A stretch of 64,000 nucleotides of DNA from the NCBI RefSeq assembly GCF_021917145.1, contig NC_061061.1, positions 13,332,908 through 13,396,907 on the forward strand, given 5' to 3'. This DNA comes from Hypomesus transpacificus. Its lineage: Eukaryota; Chordata; Actinopteri; Osmeriformes; Osmeridae. A program made the position numbers and the translations under genes. Numbering within the stretch: the stretch's first letter is position 1; each line of letters begins with the position of its first letter. The notes under the pieces are model-generated. The model searched no databases and was not told the DNA's origin. It saw only the letters and a program-made list of their open reading frames with translations. Of the stretch, positions 1 to 13,896 are shown piece after piece.

Positions 1-65
1 TTGGAACTACGGATAAATGGAGGGAGAGAAAGAATGAGGAATGGAGGGAGATAGCTGGATCGAGG

Positions 66-135
66 GAGGGACAGATGGATGGATGGATGGATGGATGGAG
101 AGGGAGAGATGGATGGATGGATGGAGAGATGGATA
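66..135. repeat. (TGGA)n microsatellite
   Basis: Imperfect GGAT/TGGA tetranucleotide array inside the 3' part of nek11. Bases 1-310 show no other convincing feature. Confidence 0.85.
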
Positions 136-310
136 AAAGGATAGAGTGAGGATGTACACATCATCATGGTGGACCCTTTCTTCTAGACCTTCTACAGTGA
201 CAATGAGCATCTGGTAACTACTGAAATATGTACTCTGCTAACTTCACGCTGAGGCAGAAGGTAATGCTTGTGAAAGATAATATTCTGATAGTGGAGAGAT
301 ATCAACTTAC

Positions 311-3300
311 TGCATTCACCTGGTTCAGACATGCACATTCTGTCCTGTTGCTGCCTTCCTATTGGCTGTGAGAAGCCCAGCGACCGGTAATCCTGAGCTG
401 TAATTGGCAAAGTCTGGTGATCAGCATCCTCTGCACTCTCCTATTGGTTGGAAGTGAAAAGGTAATGTGTCCCCTGTGTACAACGTGTCGTAAAAAAGAT
501 CCAGTTTTTCAAAGAAACTGACAAAAATATATATATTTTGGAATCAAATTTCAATTAGGGAGAGCTACTGGCTAATGGGACCATATGGGAATAGGCAATT
601 AGCTTCACCAAAAAAAGAAACCTTTGGAGTTCAAGTGCCACCATAGAACTGAAAACTAATTGCACTCAAGACAATTAGTGAATTCATTTAATTGAGTTCC
701 TAGACAAATCATTTTCATCCAATTATGTGCCTATTCCCTATGAATACACTTTCATTATTCTAGATGGAAATATCTTACACTGAAGATGTCCAAGCTGACT
801 TTTTCAAAATGGCGGCTCCTAAGCTCCTGCATTCGTCTGTGATTTTCCTGGTATTTCTCCTCAGCCAATTTCCTGTTATGGGACAAGCAATATACAGTAA
901 ATTGTGACAGTAAGCAGCTTTGCTGGTTCTCTTGGTCCTGGTCCCAGGGATCTCTGACATAATCCAGACCATGCTTACACTCAACCCTGCTAATAAAAAA
1001 AACAAGCAATGTCCTCATAGAGACTCTGTGTTGGTGTTTGTGTGCTACCTCAGCCTCCTGGCCTTGTCATCTGCAGCCTCCAGTTTTCTCAGCCTCATTC
1101 TCTCTCTGGGAGTCATCCTGTCCACCTCTGACCTCTCACGCAGGGTCTGCAGGTGAACCTTCTTCTGTCTGGGTAACACGCATCAAAAGGTCAAAGTGTC
1201 AATGAGAGGAAAGGTTTTCATAGAACTAGATTTACAAATAATCGGACACAAACCAAAAACATGTGATATGTCCTTGCGTGTGGTGGTAGGGATGCATGGG
1301 TTTTACATGTAAAATGTAAATATGCAGTGAGTTTAACACGTGTGCAGTGTGTAGCCATGCCACAGAGTGGCCATGCTAAGCTAATACTGATGGACATGCT
1401 GTCTGATTGGAGGTAGTTCTCATCAGTGATGCCTAGGTCTGGTAAGAGACAGCTGCTACTTAGCCTTCACATGGTTATCACCAACCAAATGCACAGCTCT
1501 GATGGGACTGGAGGGGGGATGTGCATTTATAGACACTGACGGGTGTGAGTAATTGAGTGAGTGTATATAGAGAGAGGGAGAGACAGCGAGAGCGAGAGAC
1601 ATCGAGTTAGAGAGATAGAGAGGGAGACTATAATACAAAATAGAGAGAATAAAAAAGATAAAGAGGGGAGGCAAAGACATTGAGGGAAGAAATCACACAC
1701 TTACACGGCTTTAGCTATCTGTGCAGCATCTCTCTCTCCTCCAGACTCCTTGTCTTTCAGTGTCGTGCTGAAGAGCTTGTGCTTTAAGCTCTAAGACATG
1801 AAGAGATAGGGGGAAAGGGAGAAAGAGAAGAAGAGAGAGAGAGGAAAGCTTGAAATAACAAATGGAGAAACCAAGTAAACCACAGTAGAAGCTACTGTCT
1901 CTAACTAGCTCTCACGCAATATTATTTTATTCAAGTTCATCTCTCAACCTCTCCCTCCATCTCTCTTCCACTCTATTCCATCTCCTTCTCTGTCCATATC
2001 CCATCATTTACCTCCATCTTGCTCTCACTCCATCTCTCCCTCCATCTCTCACCCTTTTATTATCTCTCTCAAGACCCAACACTAAGGATGTATGGGACCA
2101 AGCCACAGGGCAAAGAGGGGGAAGGAACACTTCACTCAACAATGGGGGGGAATCTCACAACACCCAACCCACAAATTACAGCGGTCTGTTGACACCCTGC
2201 AGAGGATTCCAGCACAGAGGAAAGCTATTGGGAAAGAGGGGGAGGAGAAGAGGAGGAGGGAGGACGAGCAGAAAAGAGACTGTGTTTTGTGTCATCTTGT
2301 GAAGACCAAATACAGTAGTAATGACCCCGATAACAGAGAATAGAAGATAACAGGGTGTAAGTAGAGGAGGGGTTTTCTTCAAGAACTACACCATGGTTTA
2401 TATACTGGGTATTGCTAGTAGCTGTAATATCAATCCGTCCCTACACGTTGACTCTAATTTGTACACGAACAGTCATAGTGAACCATGCCTGGGGGTGTAA
2501 TTATATTTTTTACAGAATTCAAAGCTTCTTTTGGGAGCTCAGTCATTGGAAGCCCCACTGGGCATATGAGTGACTTATGAACATGTTTAATGCAACAATA
2601 TCTGCTTGTTAGAAATGTTTATTACTTTACAACATTACTGTTTACTATATTACAAGCTTATAGCTTTTTAAATGAGATTGCCGTATTTGCATGTATTTAT
2701 CTGTGTGTGTGTGTGTGTGATACGTACATGGGGTGGTGTGATACTCCGACTGTATTTGAATGCAATCAATAAGTGTTTAAAAAACTACTGGAACACTTGG
2801 TTTGAAAAGGGCATGAACCCGTTTGGTCTGAGAAGATATTGATTTGATAAATAAATATGATAGAAAGTCAAATACTGTACTTTCAGTTTGTCAGCCTGTA
2901 AAAGTGGATTATGTTGCTGAAATGTCTTTAACATTAGGTCAACCAAACAAACAAGTAATTGTTTGGGACTTAAATGCTACTCGCTAGTAATGTGTGTATG
3001 GCTGTGTTTAGGAGACATGTTAATGTCTGTAATAATAATAATAATACGTTTTTTTTATAGCGCTTTTGTAATACTCAAAGTCGCTTTACATGTATGATGA
3101 CAAGCAAAACAAGACAACAGTAAAATATAAAGACAAAGGATTGAACAAAACAGACAAACAGATTATTATAAAGAAAACTAACATTAAAGTCTAGTAGTGG
3201 AGGGGAGGGAGCAGGGGATGTTCAGGTGAAGGCGAGGTTGAAAAGGTGAGTGGTGTTGTCTAGTCTGCAATGCTAGTTGCATGCAGAACTGGTAATGTTG

Positions 3301-6300
3301 TGATATAACCTTCATGCTAGTTGAATGCAAGACACATGGTGATGTAGCGTTGTCTGACCTGCATGCTGGTCTCTATGATCTTGGTCCTGAGAGCCTCTTC
3401 AGCAGAGATTCTCAAAGGAGGGTTTTTCTCAAGCATCCTGTGGCCAGAAGGATCAGTTTGAAAGTCAGAAATAGTTCTGTTGGGTTACATCATTTGGTTC
3501 AGAAGTGTCTCACCGTTGCATGAGGGAGTTGAGCTCTCGTGAGTAACCTTCCGGCAGTGTGGGGGTCTCCCCCTCGACTATCTTCATCACCACAGACAGG
3601 AAGCTGTGACCCTCGAAGGCATGCGCCAGACAACACATTTCGTACAGGACACAGCCAAGCGCCCTGGGGATCAAAACACGCCTCATCTTATACCAGAGAA
3701 ACACACTGAGCTCTATCATGTAAACACTACATGGACAATACAGCTCAATCCAATCTAAAATGATCTCCAGTATGGCATGTTTCCCCCCCCAGCACTCACC
3801 ATGACCAAACTCCTGAATACCTAGGTGTGTGATACAACCCTATTACGTCTCTAACGTGTTGCACATACAAGCTCCTCTCTACCCTATTGCACGTACATAC
3901 TAACTATTCTCAACCCTATTTCACATAACAGTGAAGGCCCTGTTCTGTCAGCCAAGGTAACCCCTGAGCCCCCAAGCACCTGGTCAGTGATGAGGTCGTG
4001 CGGAACTTTGTTGATCCATTTAAAGGACACTTTGTGGCAGTGCAAACTGATACCGGATGTAACTGAAACAGAAAAAAATCAATTTGGTCTCATATTCCAC
4101 TATCTATAATCCCAAAGATAGATTCATGTGAGCCTGACGTATCCTGGAGGATTAATGCTGAATAAACAGAAACCGCGCGCGCACACACAATCTTGAGAGG
4201 TGAAATCGCATCTCATATACTTCTGATAGTTATAAAAGAAAAGCCAAGAGCGGCTATGAATAATCATATTGGAATCTGAAAGTGGAAGAGTATGCAGTAG
4301 GTTGGAGAAATATGACTGGATAACTGAGCTTCAGCTTTCGTGATAGCATCAGAATAGGGGAAATGGGATTTTAGAAAGTGTGTTGCAGGTTATTTACCAA
4401 TCATCCCCTGCTTTGTCTTTTCCATCTCTTTTACTTTCTCATTTCAAACCCCTGCAATTCCTTTCACAAGTCAGATAATAATAGCCAGGATGATTGATTC
4501 ATCCATAAAATAGGGATATTTTCTTGACAGTATTGACATGCTGGACAGTTCAGATTGCATTTTCACCACAGTGATGATGTGTTAAGAGAACAAAGGCATT
4601 TTCACCACTTACTAATTCAGTCTCCACACCAAAGACTTTACTGTATTCTTATTAAAAAAGGCATTATAATGATACAGGCTTGAATTCTCTTCTCATTAGT
4701 ATGGTTTGTGGCAGCAGGAAGGGTGGGGGGTAGGAGGGTGTGGGCGTTGAGTCAACAACACTCTACCCTGGGAAGAGTGTGTCTATCTATGCTGGAGATC
4801 AATGCTATCTCTCCAGTCGCCCCAGCCTTCCTCTCTCTCTGCCACTGTTTCATGCTATCTACAGTATCTCCCCCCCCCCTTTTCCCCTCTCTCTCTCTCT
4901 GCAAAAACCCAATTTCCCCATGCCCAGTCTTAGATTAGTGGTCATTTCCTTGGGAAAATAGATTTACGGTCCAGGGAGGCCATGTGTGAGAGTGGAAGAT
5001 AGCAGAGATTGCTCCCATGGCAGATGGCTCCATTCAGCATGACATAGTGCCAAGTTCACTTCAATTTAGGTAATTTATTGATTGTTTTATTTGGGTGGGG
5101 GGTACATATCTGCAACCATATCTGCAACCATGCCTTTAAGTCCATCTATCTCAGATAGTCAGCCTTATTGCCATCCAACATATCTCGTACCATATGATCT
5201 TCCCCAAGCTCAAGCAAGACTGTTTCTGATTGGACAAGCATGGGGTTGGATTCTGTTGACTGGTAAATTCTAACCTTCTACACCTTTCTACTCATCAAAT
5301 GTTATTGATAATAACCATTTCAACTCAGTCAGGCTTCCTTTGATTCTGGAGAGCTTTGAAGTTGCCAGGAAATACGCGCGGTTGAATGTTGTGTCTGAAT
5401 GTGCGATAGATCCCATACACATTTTGTGGGTGTCATATGCTTTCATGCGTTGCATGTTTCTTGATATCTAGCTGTAAAGCAAACACGCCCTTTGGGGATT
5501 TTCAATTCTATTACATTTCTATTTCTATTTTACTGTACTCTTCTCTAACGCTCCACCCTACAGCATTCCTCTAAGATAGAGAGCTAACATAGAAAGCTGC
5601 CACAGGATAACATATTAGTAGAACTAAGCTCCATTCGCTCTCTGCAAAAACTCAGGCTTATTCCCTGAATGTCGTTAGTCCTCAGCAGATAATGGAAACA
5701 GCTGTGTGGTCCTCAACCCACCAGATATCAGACTTGTAGTTGTAGCCCTGCTGGTTCAGCACCTCCGGGCTCATGTAGTAGGGAGTACCTGTGAATGTAG
5801 TGGCCAGGTCACATGACCCAATCAGGAGACAGGAAACACCAAAATCCCCTACAAGGAAAGCAATAAAATATGAATCAAACAAATGTCTAATTTGATTTAT
5901 ATTGTCCTTTCTCAAAATAAGTATAAACCCGGTTGTTAAAGACTGTAAGGAGATTCATGACATTTAGGTACAACAAATATTGTGTCCATGCGATCAACCC
6001 TCCATCATTTTATATACTTTTACCACTACTTCAGTCTGACAACTTCCTCACATTTATTCATCCACTGTCCCTGCACACATGTTGAGCTTTCAAATCTACC
6101 ATGAGGGGCTTGTGCCGTCCCTGCTTTAGGGGCACAAAGACATCCAAAACTCCCATGGGCCCACTCACCAATTTTAACAAGGTTTCTTTTCAAAAAGATG
6201 TTTTTGGCCTTCAGATCGCGGTGAAGGATTCGCCTAAGAGTCAGAGGAGCAAACAAGAAGTTTGGTCAACACCTCGTCCTCCTCTTGTTTATAGAAACAG

Positions 6301-9300
6301 CTCTTCAAGCTGAGCTGTGCCACTTGGTAACCATTCAAGCTTTACAACTATTTGCTGTCAGCGCATGACAGCCTATTGGAGCTTTAGGTCCTCTAAGTCT
6401 ACCTGTGAGGTGTGACGGCGCAAACACAACTCTGTCTGCCACATAACTTTAGGTGCCCTGAGGGACTGTTTGCACTTTAAAATCAAGGGTCGTCCAAAAA
6501 GAAATACGTCATTTTGTCCTATGGAAATGATTTAGACTATGGTTTACTGGGCTGTAATGTCACAACGGACACTGAAGTATGTGTAACAGGTGTCATCATT
6601 GTGCTCATTAGAACCCATTTCTTCCCTCTCTTGCCCACACTGGGGTTAGAACTTGAGATACTCCTGACTCACGTCCACCTCTATAAACACCGTTTAGCTA
6701 GCTACGCCACCAAAAAGCTAGTTCTTCGATGGCACAAGTGGGCTGTATTTATACCGAGGAGTGGGTTTAACCAAGTCTACGCAGTTATATGAGCACAAAG
6801 ACTATTGGTTGAGGGAAGAAGAGCACACAACTGGCTAGTCACAACCAAAGTTTCCCACCTTTCATGCATGTAATGAAGTCCAAGCAGCAGCTGGATCAGC
6901 CAATCGATGATCTGGGTCTCGTGTAAGCTCTGACCCGCTTCTCTGACCTCCTCCAGCTTGCAGTCCAAGTCCCTATCCTGTGGCAATGAGATGGAGATGG
7001 TATGGAGGGTGAACAATGTGCCCCTCGGAAATTAACACAAACGTATCGACATTGAATACACATTCATGAGAGAGAAGGGATCGCACACAGGTACATACAC
7101 ACACAAACCAAGGCACAGATGAGCACATTCCACATACTCTCACAGATACATATTTAAAGTCCATCTCATTCTGGTACAGCCATTAATATCCCATTCCTGA
7201 GAAAAATGTCCATAGCCACCTTTACGTGGGCTTAGAGAATGTGAAGTTTCGTCAGCGGGTCCATTCAACCTAATGGGAGTTTTACAGAGACTCAATGAGA
7301 GATCTTAATGGCATTGTGTCTGTAATGGGGGCTCTGAGAGGTGGAGTCATGAGCGTGAGCTTGTGTGTATACTTGTCTCCTGAAGCCTATATGCAGACCA
7401 GCTCCGCGTGGGATACGTCTTTCAAAGTGAAGGTTCATTGTTTGGTCGGGTCTTCGGTTTGGTTGATTCCTCGGTCATTGGTCAGGTATGTGGCGTAGCT
7501 GGATTTACCTGGCAGTACTCTGTAATGATGCAGAAGGAGTCTCTCTCCAGGAAGCTGCTGTAGAAGGTGAGGATGGCTGGGTGGTGGAGCTGGGACAGTA
7601 GCTGGGCCTCTTGGCTGGCATGGACTGTCTGGTTGGGGTGCAGGTCTCCCAGAGGGATCTCCTTCAGTACCTTTCTGAGGAGGGGTCAGGGGTCAACGAG
7701 GAGGAAAGAAAGACAGTTACGACTCCTCACACACACACAGAGACAGGATGCCACCCACAGACATATCACCTGATAAACATAATTCCATACACCCATTCGA
7801 TCTCATTATGAATACTAACTGAACCTAGATAGAGTAGCTACAGCATACGGCATGCCTGTCACTATGGTTTAATTTATGTTCATTGACAGTCACACAGGCA
7901 ACTCGCAGAAAGAACAGGAACACTTAAAGTCGTCTTTAGACTCTGAAATGCTACAAAGGTGCAGCCGTTCTCCATCGTTCCCTCAGTTTCACTACCTTCC
8001 TAAGGAACAATCCAAACTCATTTGCATGGATATTTCAGTGTCCCAAAGGCTCCAATTACAATATGAGCACCATACTTATAGAGAGAGAGGGAGGAAGGAA
8101 GGAGGGAGGAATAGAGAAAGAGACAGAAGAGGGGGAGTCAGAGAAAGAGACTTAGAGGGAGAGAGACTTAGAGGGTGAGAGAAAGAGAGGGAGACAGGGG
8201 GCGGGGGGACAGGGGGAGTGGGAGGCAAGGGGGGAGGAAGAGGGAGGGGTGAGAGAGACAGTGGGAGAGAGAGAGAGATAGAGGGAGGGAGAGAGAGAGG
8301 GGGAGATGGGGACAGGGGGAGGGGAAAGAGGAGTCCCTGCAGGAGTGATGCAGGTTAGAAAGAAGCTTGCTAGCCCAGATACAGGAGACTAAACACATGG
8401 AGCAATTAAGACCAGGGGAGCCCTAGATCTGTCACTGCGGGGAGGAGAGAGAGGGGGGGGGGGTAGGATAGAGGGAATGTGGCACTGTGGGGAAAAGACA
8501 GAGGGGATAGCGGTGGAGGAGGAGGAAAAGAAGGGTAGGGACAGAGAAAGATCGAGTGAAAACAGAGAAAGAGTGAGGTAAAATATCAGCGGGGGGGATA
8601 CAGTGTGGATCAAATGATAGGGTTACTGGGGAGAGATAGATGAGAGGGAGATAGGGAGAGAAGTACAGGAGGAAGATGGGTGGAACAGAGACAGAAGAGA
8701 GAATATTTAACAATATTCTTCAAATGTTAGTAACTTCCCATTAAACTCAATTAATTATCTACATTAATATGTATTTAGGGAGTGTGTAGTTCCCTGATGA
8801 TGCATCCAATCTAAATGCATTAGCCTATAATCAGCTGCTACCTACAGTACAGTAGTCTGCTAGCATAGTCGCCTTCCATCTTAGTGAACACGCAGAATAC
8901 GGAAAACTGAATGATTTAAACTGTCAACAGTTGGCTTAACCAACAGGGCTAGAATTTGTAACTCTGCCCTTTTTCAGAACACTGCACACACTAATCAGTA
9001 GGAATTAAATAAAAGGGAGGAGAGCCTGCTTTGGCTGGCTGTCAGTCTTGTTTATTAAACAGGTTACAGAACGCATCGCTCTTCATTCTCGAGTCAATCA
9101 TTTGAACATAGCAATTAAACGATAAGATGGATAGGATGGGTGAAGTCTTATTAAAAAGGGAGTGAGGCTGATGTGAAACAGCTGTACCCTCTGTTTCTGC
9201 TGGGGGGCTTGTCTAGCATCCTATTCAGGGTCCCCTAAACCAACAGTGCTCTAAAGACAGGCCCAAAGGACCTATACAATACCCCGGCTGTTCACCATGA

Positions 9301-11306
9301 ATAAGGGAGTAGGCTAATTAGTAGGGGTTGAACAGCAAAAAGAAAATAGGGGATAGAGAAAATCAATCAAATCTATAATGTGTTTAAACTTGTTAGTGAT
9401 ATCATGATTCATTCAATCCAAAGTTTTTTCAAAGTCCTTGAATTACTTCGTCCCACAGGGTGTGTTCTAGGAAGGGTAACTAGACCTATTTTATCACTGT
9501 GGATAGTCCAACTGAAAGACAGTTTAATGGAATAGACAAAGCAATCCATACAAAAAGACATCAATTTCTCAAGCAAGTGATTCATGAGCGGAGTGCTGAT
9601 CGGACCAGATGATTGATGGGATCTATTTTTGGGTTGCTGAAGAGTGTCATGAGGGGCTCCCATCAACATATCACACACTCAGCATCTGCAGGCTACAACA
9701 TCCACCATAGTGTTGTGGAGCCATGCCGATTGCCTGTGAGCTTCTTGCTGTGTGACAGTGTATGTGAAAGATTTCCCTTTTTGTATGAGGTTCAGAGCTG
9801 GGCAAGGCTGGTAGAGATGAGCAAGGCTGGTAGAGATGGGCAAGGCTGGTAGAGATGGGCAAGGCTGGTAAAGATGGGAAAGGCTGGTAGAGATGGGCAA
9901 GGCTGGTAGAGCTGGGCAAGGCTGGTAGAGATGGGCAAGGCTGGTAGAGATGGGCAAGGCTAGAAGAGATGGGCAAGGCTGGTAGAGATGGGCAAGGCTG
10001 GTAGAGATGGGCAAGGCTGGTAGAGATGGGCAAGGCTGGTAGAGCTGGGCAAGGCTGGTAGAGATGGGCAAGGCTGGTAGAGATGGGCAAGGCTGGTAGA
10101 GATGGGCAAGGCTAGTAGAGATGGGCAAGGCCGGTAGATTTGGGCAAGGCTGGTAGAGATGGGCAAGGCTGGTAGAGATGGGCAAGGCTGGTAGAGCTGG
10201 GCAAGGCTGGTAGAGATGGGCAAGGCTGGTAGAGATGGGCAAGGCTGGTAGAGCTCAGCTGGGCAAGGCTAGATAGGCACTGTGGCATCTGTGGGTACAA
10301 AGAGCTTTGGGGCTGAGATCTCACAGACTGTGCCAGTGGGCATCGTAATGACATAGGCTGGGCTGGCATCATCATTCCCTTTGCAGTGGGATATGCAGTT
10401 ATGAGATCTGGTGTTTGTTTGAATGAAAGAATTTTGGGAAAAAATGCAATGTGTTGAATCTTCATCAGATCAGTCATTGTATTTAAACAACTAATGACAA
10501 GATACACACACATGCACATCTGACAAAAACCCATTCCAATTCGCCACGGTCCATTATTTTAAGTGATACTGCAAAAAGATTCTCTGAAGGAGTTTGTTCT
10601 GCAATGTGGTTAAATATGTTTTATTGGAACACTATTTGTTCATACTTAACAAATAGGCTTACTATCCAGGGAATGACAATGTGGAAAGAACCAAAGAGGG
10701 AGAGAGGGAGAGAAAAACAAGGACAGAGACAAGATAAATATAAGACAGAAAGAGAGACAAAACTCAAGGGAGAGTGTAAGAGATACAGGGGGATGGAGGG
10801 TACAAGTGAAAGAGTCAGGGCAGGTCCGAGTGAAGAAGAGACAGGGGAGGGAGAGAAAGAAGGGGAAGAATGTGGATGCTCATTATCACTTGTTGGGGTA
10901 CACAGATTTAAATGAAATACAAGTGTATTTACAGGCTAATGCTGCCCCCTAAAGGAGAATGAATGATGATGGACCGTATAGCGTTTTCAAGACTGGACCC
11001 CATGCTCTTTTATAAGAGAGAATTCTCAAATTGTCAAAGAAAGGTAAGAAAGAAAGGTATTTCAGCTCTACACATGCAATTGTGATATAAGCAGCCAGAA
11101 GATGAATACGTCTACAGATATACTTACAGCGGCTCCTCGTCTCGTGACTTGTTGTCTTGAACTAGGTAAACACAGCCAAAACTTCCACGACCAAGTCTTT
11201 GTAGAACCCTGTATCTCTTAGCAATCAGGTCACTAGGGCGGGGACTCTCTGAAGCTGCAGGGAAGAAGGCATCTGAACGGCCATCTAATTCCTCAAACGT
11301 TGGCAT
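311..11306 (-). CDS. nek11: NIMA-related kinase Nek11, 5' and central exons (partial)
   Basis: Ser/Thr kinase of the NEK family; mammalian NEK11 acts in the G2/M DNA-damage checkpoint. Coding exons on the minus strand: 11306-11128, 7674-7509, 6977-6859, 6233-6169, 5848-5722, 3663-3514, 3437-3359, 1767-1705, 1168-1049 and 872-779. A 20-bp candidate exon at 2895-2876 fits the phase gap, and 440-311 is a tentative next exon with good splice sites but weak homology. Visible motifs: glycine loop GRGSFG at about residues 39-44, KVLKEI with the ATP lysine, HRDL at 159-162, DFG at 178-180, TGTPYYMSPE in the activation segment, and a basic coiled coil with MTPRERMRLRKL and RRMQELRSRHF, both typical of NEK11. 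Reading frame is kept across each confirmed junction. The activation loop reads DFGVSC where human NEK11, as I recall it, has DFGVSR. The C-terminus lies beyond base 1. Family and subfamily are secure; the last exon listed is not. Confidence 0.9.
3033..3095. repeat. Fragment of a dispersed fish repeat in a nek11 intron
   Basis: An (ATA)n stretch is followed by a T tract, then TAGCGCTTTTGTAATACTCAAAG and the CGCTTTACA motif. This resembles the end of a common dispersed teleost element. Assigned from memory of the motif only. Confidence 0.35.
8068..8700. repeat. Purine-rich (GA/GGGA) low-complexity tract
   Basis: About 600 bases dominated by GAGA, GGGA and poly-G on the plus strand, inside the first large nek11 intron. 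Both strands give Ser/Pro/Leu-rich open frames that are compositional artefacts. Such polypurine tracts can form triplex structure; nothing else is visible here. Confidence 0.8.
9797..10256. repeat. 19-bp minisatellite
   Basis: About 24 tandem copies of a 19-bp unit, GGCAAGGCTGGTAGAGATG, with single-base variants (GAGCTG, TAGATTTG). It lies in nek11 intron 1. Since 19 is not a multiple of three, all three minus-strand frames stay open with similar Ser/Pro-rich peptides, the sign of a non-coding array. Confidence 0.95.
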
Positions 11307-11498
11307 TTTTCCGGCAGGTATTCACTGAATGAATCTGACCTGCGGATTACTGTAATAACAGGTATTCCTGACTGCTGCTGTTAAATCTGCACTGGTGTCA
11401 CACCTCACTGTTCAGTTGTGAAAGTAAAGTGACTCCACGTGAAACCACGTTAAAGGTTGGTCGAATAAAAGTGTCGGCAAAGATAGTTTTAGCGTTTA

Positions 11499-12032
<534 letters not shown>

Positions 12033-12286
12033 GGCGCCCCGCGGCGCTGCATGAAGTCGAACACACCTTTTGACATTTAGAATTCCGACCTGTGAGGGGG
12101 CGTTCCAGTTGACTATGACGTGAATGTCAAATTATTTTACAAACGTGCATGCTAAATTTGTTTAATACTCAACATGTCGAAGACGGGTAGGCAGGATTGG
12201 TTTTGCGAACCTCACAACTGTGTTTGAAAGGATTCAAACCATTCCAAGCCACTGCTTCAAAACACATGAACTCGAATACTGCCGGG

Positions 12287-12288
12287 GG

Positions 12289-12352
<64 letters not shown>
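12287..12352. repeat. (CAGA)n microsatellite
   Basis: About 16 copies of the tetranucleotide CAGA. The flanking interval 12033-13896, between nek11 and the first Ig gene, shows no gene I can support. It does contain minus-strand AATAAA at 13250-13245, a possible poly(A) signal for that Ig gene. Confidence 0.95.
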
Positions 12353-12354
<2 letters not shown>

Positions 12355-13896
12355 TGTAGCCCATTCAATCATTGCATTCGGTCCCATGCCATCCAATGTT
12401 AATGCTGGTCTGACCTGATTGGCCGTGTTTATTACAATCAACAACACCCACAGATCAAACCTTTCATAATCAGGATGTGAAGTTTATTTCAACAAATATG
12501 TCAAAACGTGCTTCTCAAAAACAACATTACCCTGCCTTTAATATACATTACTACTTACATTATTATACAGCATAATGATATTTGTCATATGTCATGGTAG
12601 GCTATTGCTACGTCAGGGATATAAATGGAATATCTTCTGGTGGTCAGGAGTTTTTTATGAATTGGTCACAAGGCCAGGGGTAACTCCAAGCTGCTGAAAT
12701 GTAGGAAGACTATGATTGGCTGAGTAAGCTATGTCTTGGCACATCTCAAATTGTCCTGGTCTACTGGCACCTAGTGGAATAAACTGTAAACACAGTTTGT
12801 TACTTCACAATACAGCACCTTACATTATGACAAAAAGGGAAACTAGAATATGAACGTTTTCAATTGTGTATTAAAGTGTTAAACAACCTGTTAGCGGTAT
12901 ACTATTCAGTACTATTATATTAGTATTTACCAAAAAAAAAACATATATATGTTGCACACATTTATAACGTACTCCTCTCAATCAACTAAGTAACTGTTTC
13001 ATGTCCGTTTTTTCACATGTATTCTTCATCTAGATGTTGCAACACTAAGTTGTTCTAAATCGAGCGCCTAACACATTTAGCCAACTTCTCTTCTTTGCAC
13101 TTGCGAAAAACGTTTGAACTTGCGGTTAGTGCATTTAGCATGAATAAAGTGTCCAATGATCTTTAGCACTGTAGTGTTATGTAATCCATCTTTGATCACA
13201 GTAAATAAATATATATTATTTCGGGGGGGGGACATTTGCCATGCTTTATTGTTTAAAAGTGAAGTGTGACAAAAAGGGCATTGAGAGAGAGGAAGACATG
13301 CAGCAAAGGGCCAAAGCCTGATTCGAACCGAGTGAATCCAGTGAAGGTCCAGTTAGAATGCAGTAAGGCCTCAGCCTACATGGCACTCACACTTATCTGG
13401 TGAGCAAAATACATAAAAGAATAACCTAGATTAAGCAGGCTTAGGAACCAATTTACAGGATGCTGTGGGCAGAGGCTGTTCAATACATCAGCCAGATTCC
13501 CAAACAGCAATCCTACAGGAGCAATTGATTTAATTCGATGTTTCTAAAAGTACAAATGTAAACTTTGAAGAAAACAACTTTACAAACATATTATGAATGT
13601 ATTTGAACCACGGCATCTTTGAATGTGTGAGTTATCAAATAGTGACGAGAGGACTTTTTGTTTCACAGCATCTAGATGGTTTTGTATGGTTGTGATAGGT
13701 CAAATTTAAAACAAATAACAAGAAATTAGATATCAAAGTGGGAATTTAAAACCAAAAAATCTAGCAGGGTTTTGAGTTTGTTTGCTGTCCATCTGCCCCT
13801 ATTAATGCAACACCAAAAAGCATGGAGAGTACATGAAGGAAAGAGGAAGTAACCTTGAGTAATCGTTGCAAAGGAATGGTGACAAAACTTACTTCT

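Noticed and set aside
8168-8713. Ser/Pro/Leu-rich minus-strand frames that resemble membrane proteins
   Set aside because: Caused by the polypurine tract; no start context, splice signals or homology.
9671-10534. Long minus-strand frames with repeated Ser/Thr/Leu/Pro peptides
   Set aside because: They are translations of the 19-bp minisatellite; all three frames are open, as expected for a unit length not divisible by three.
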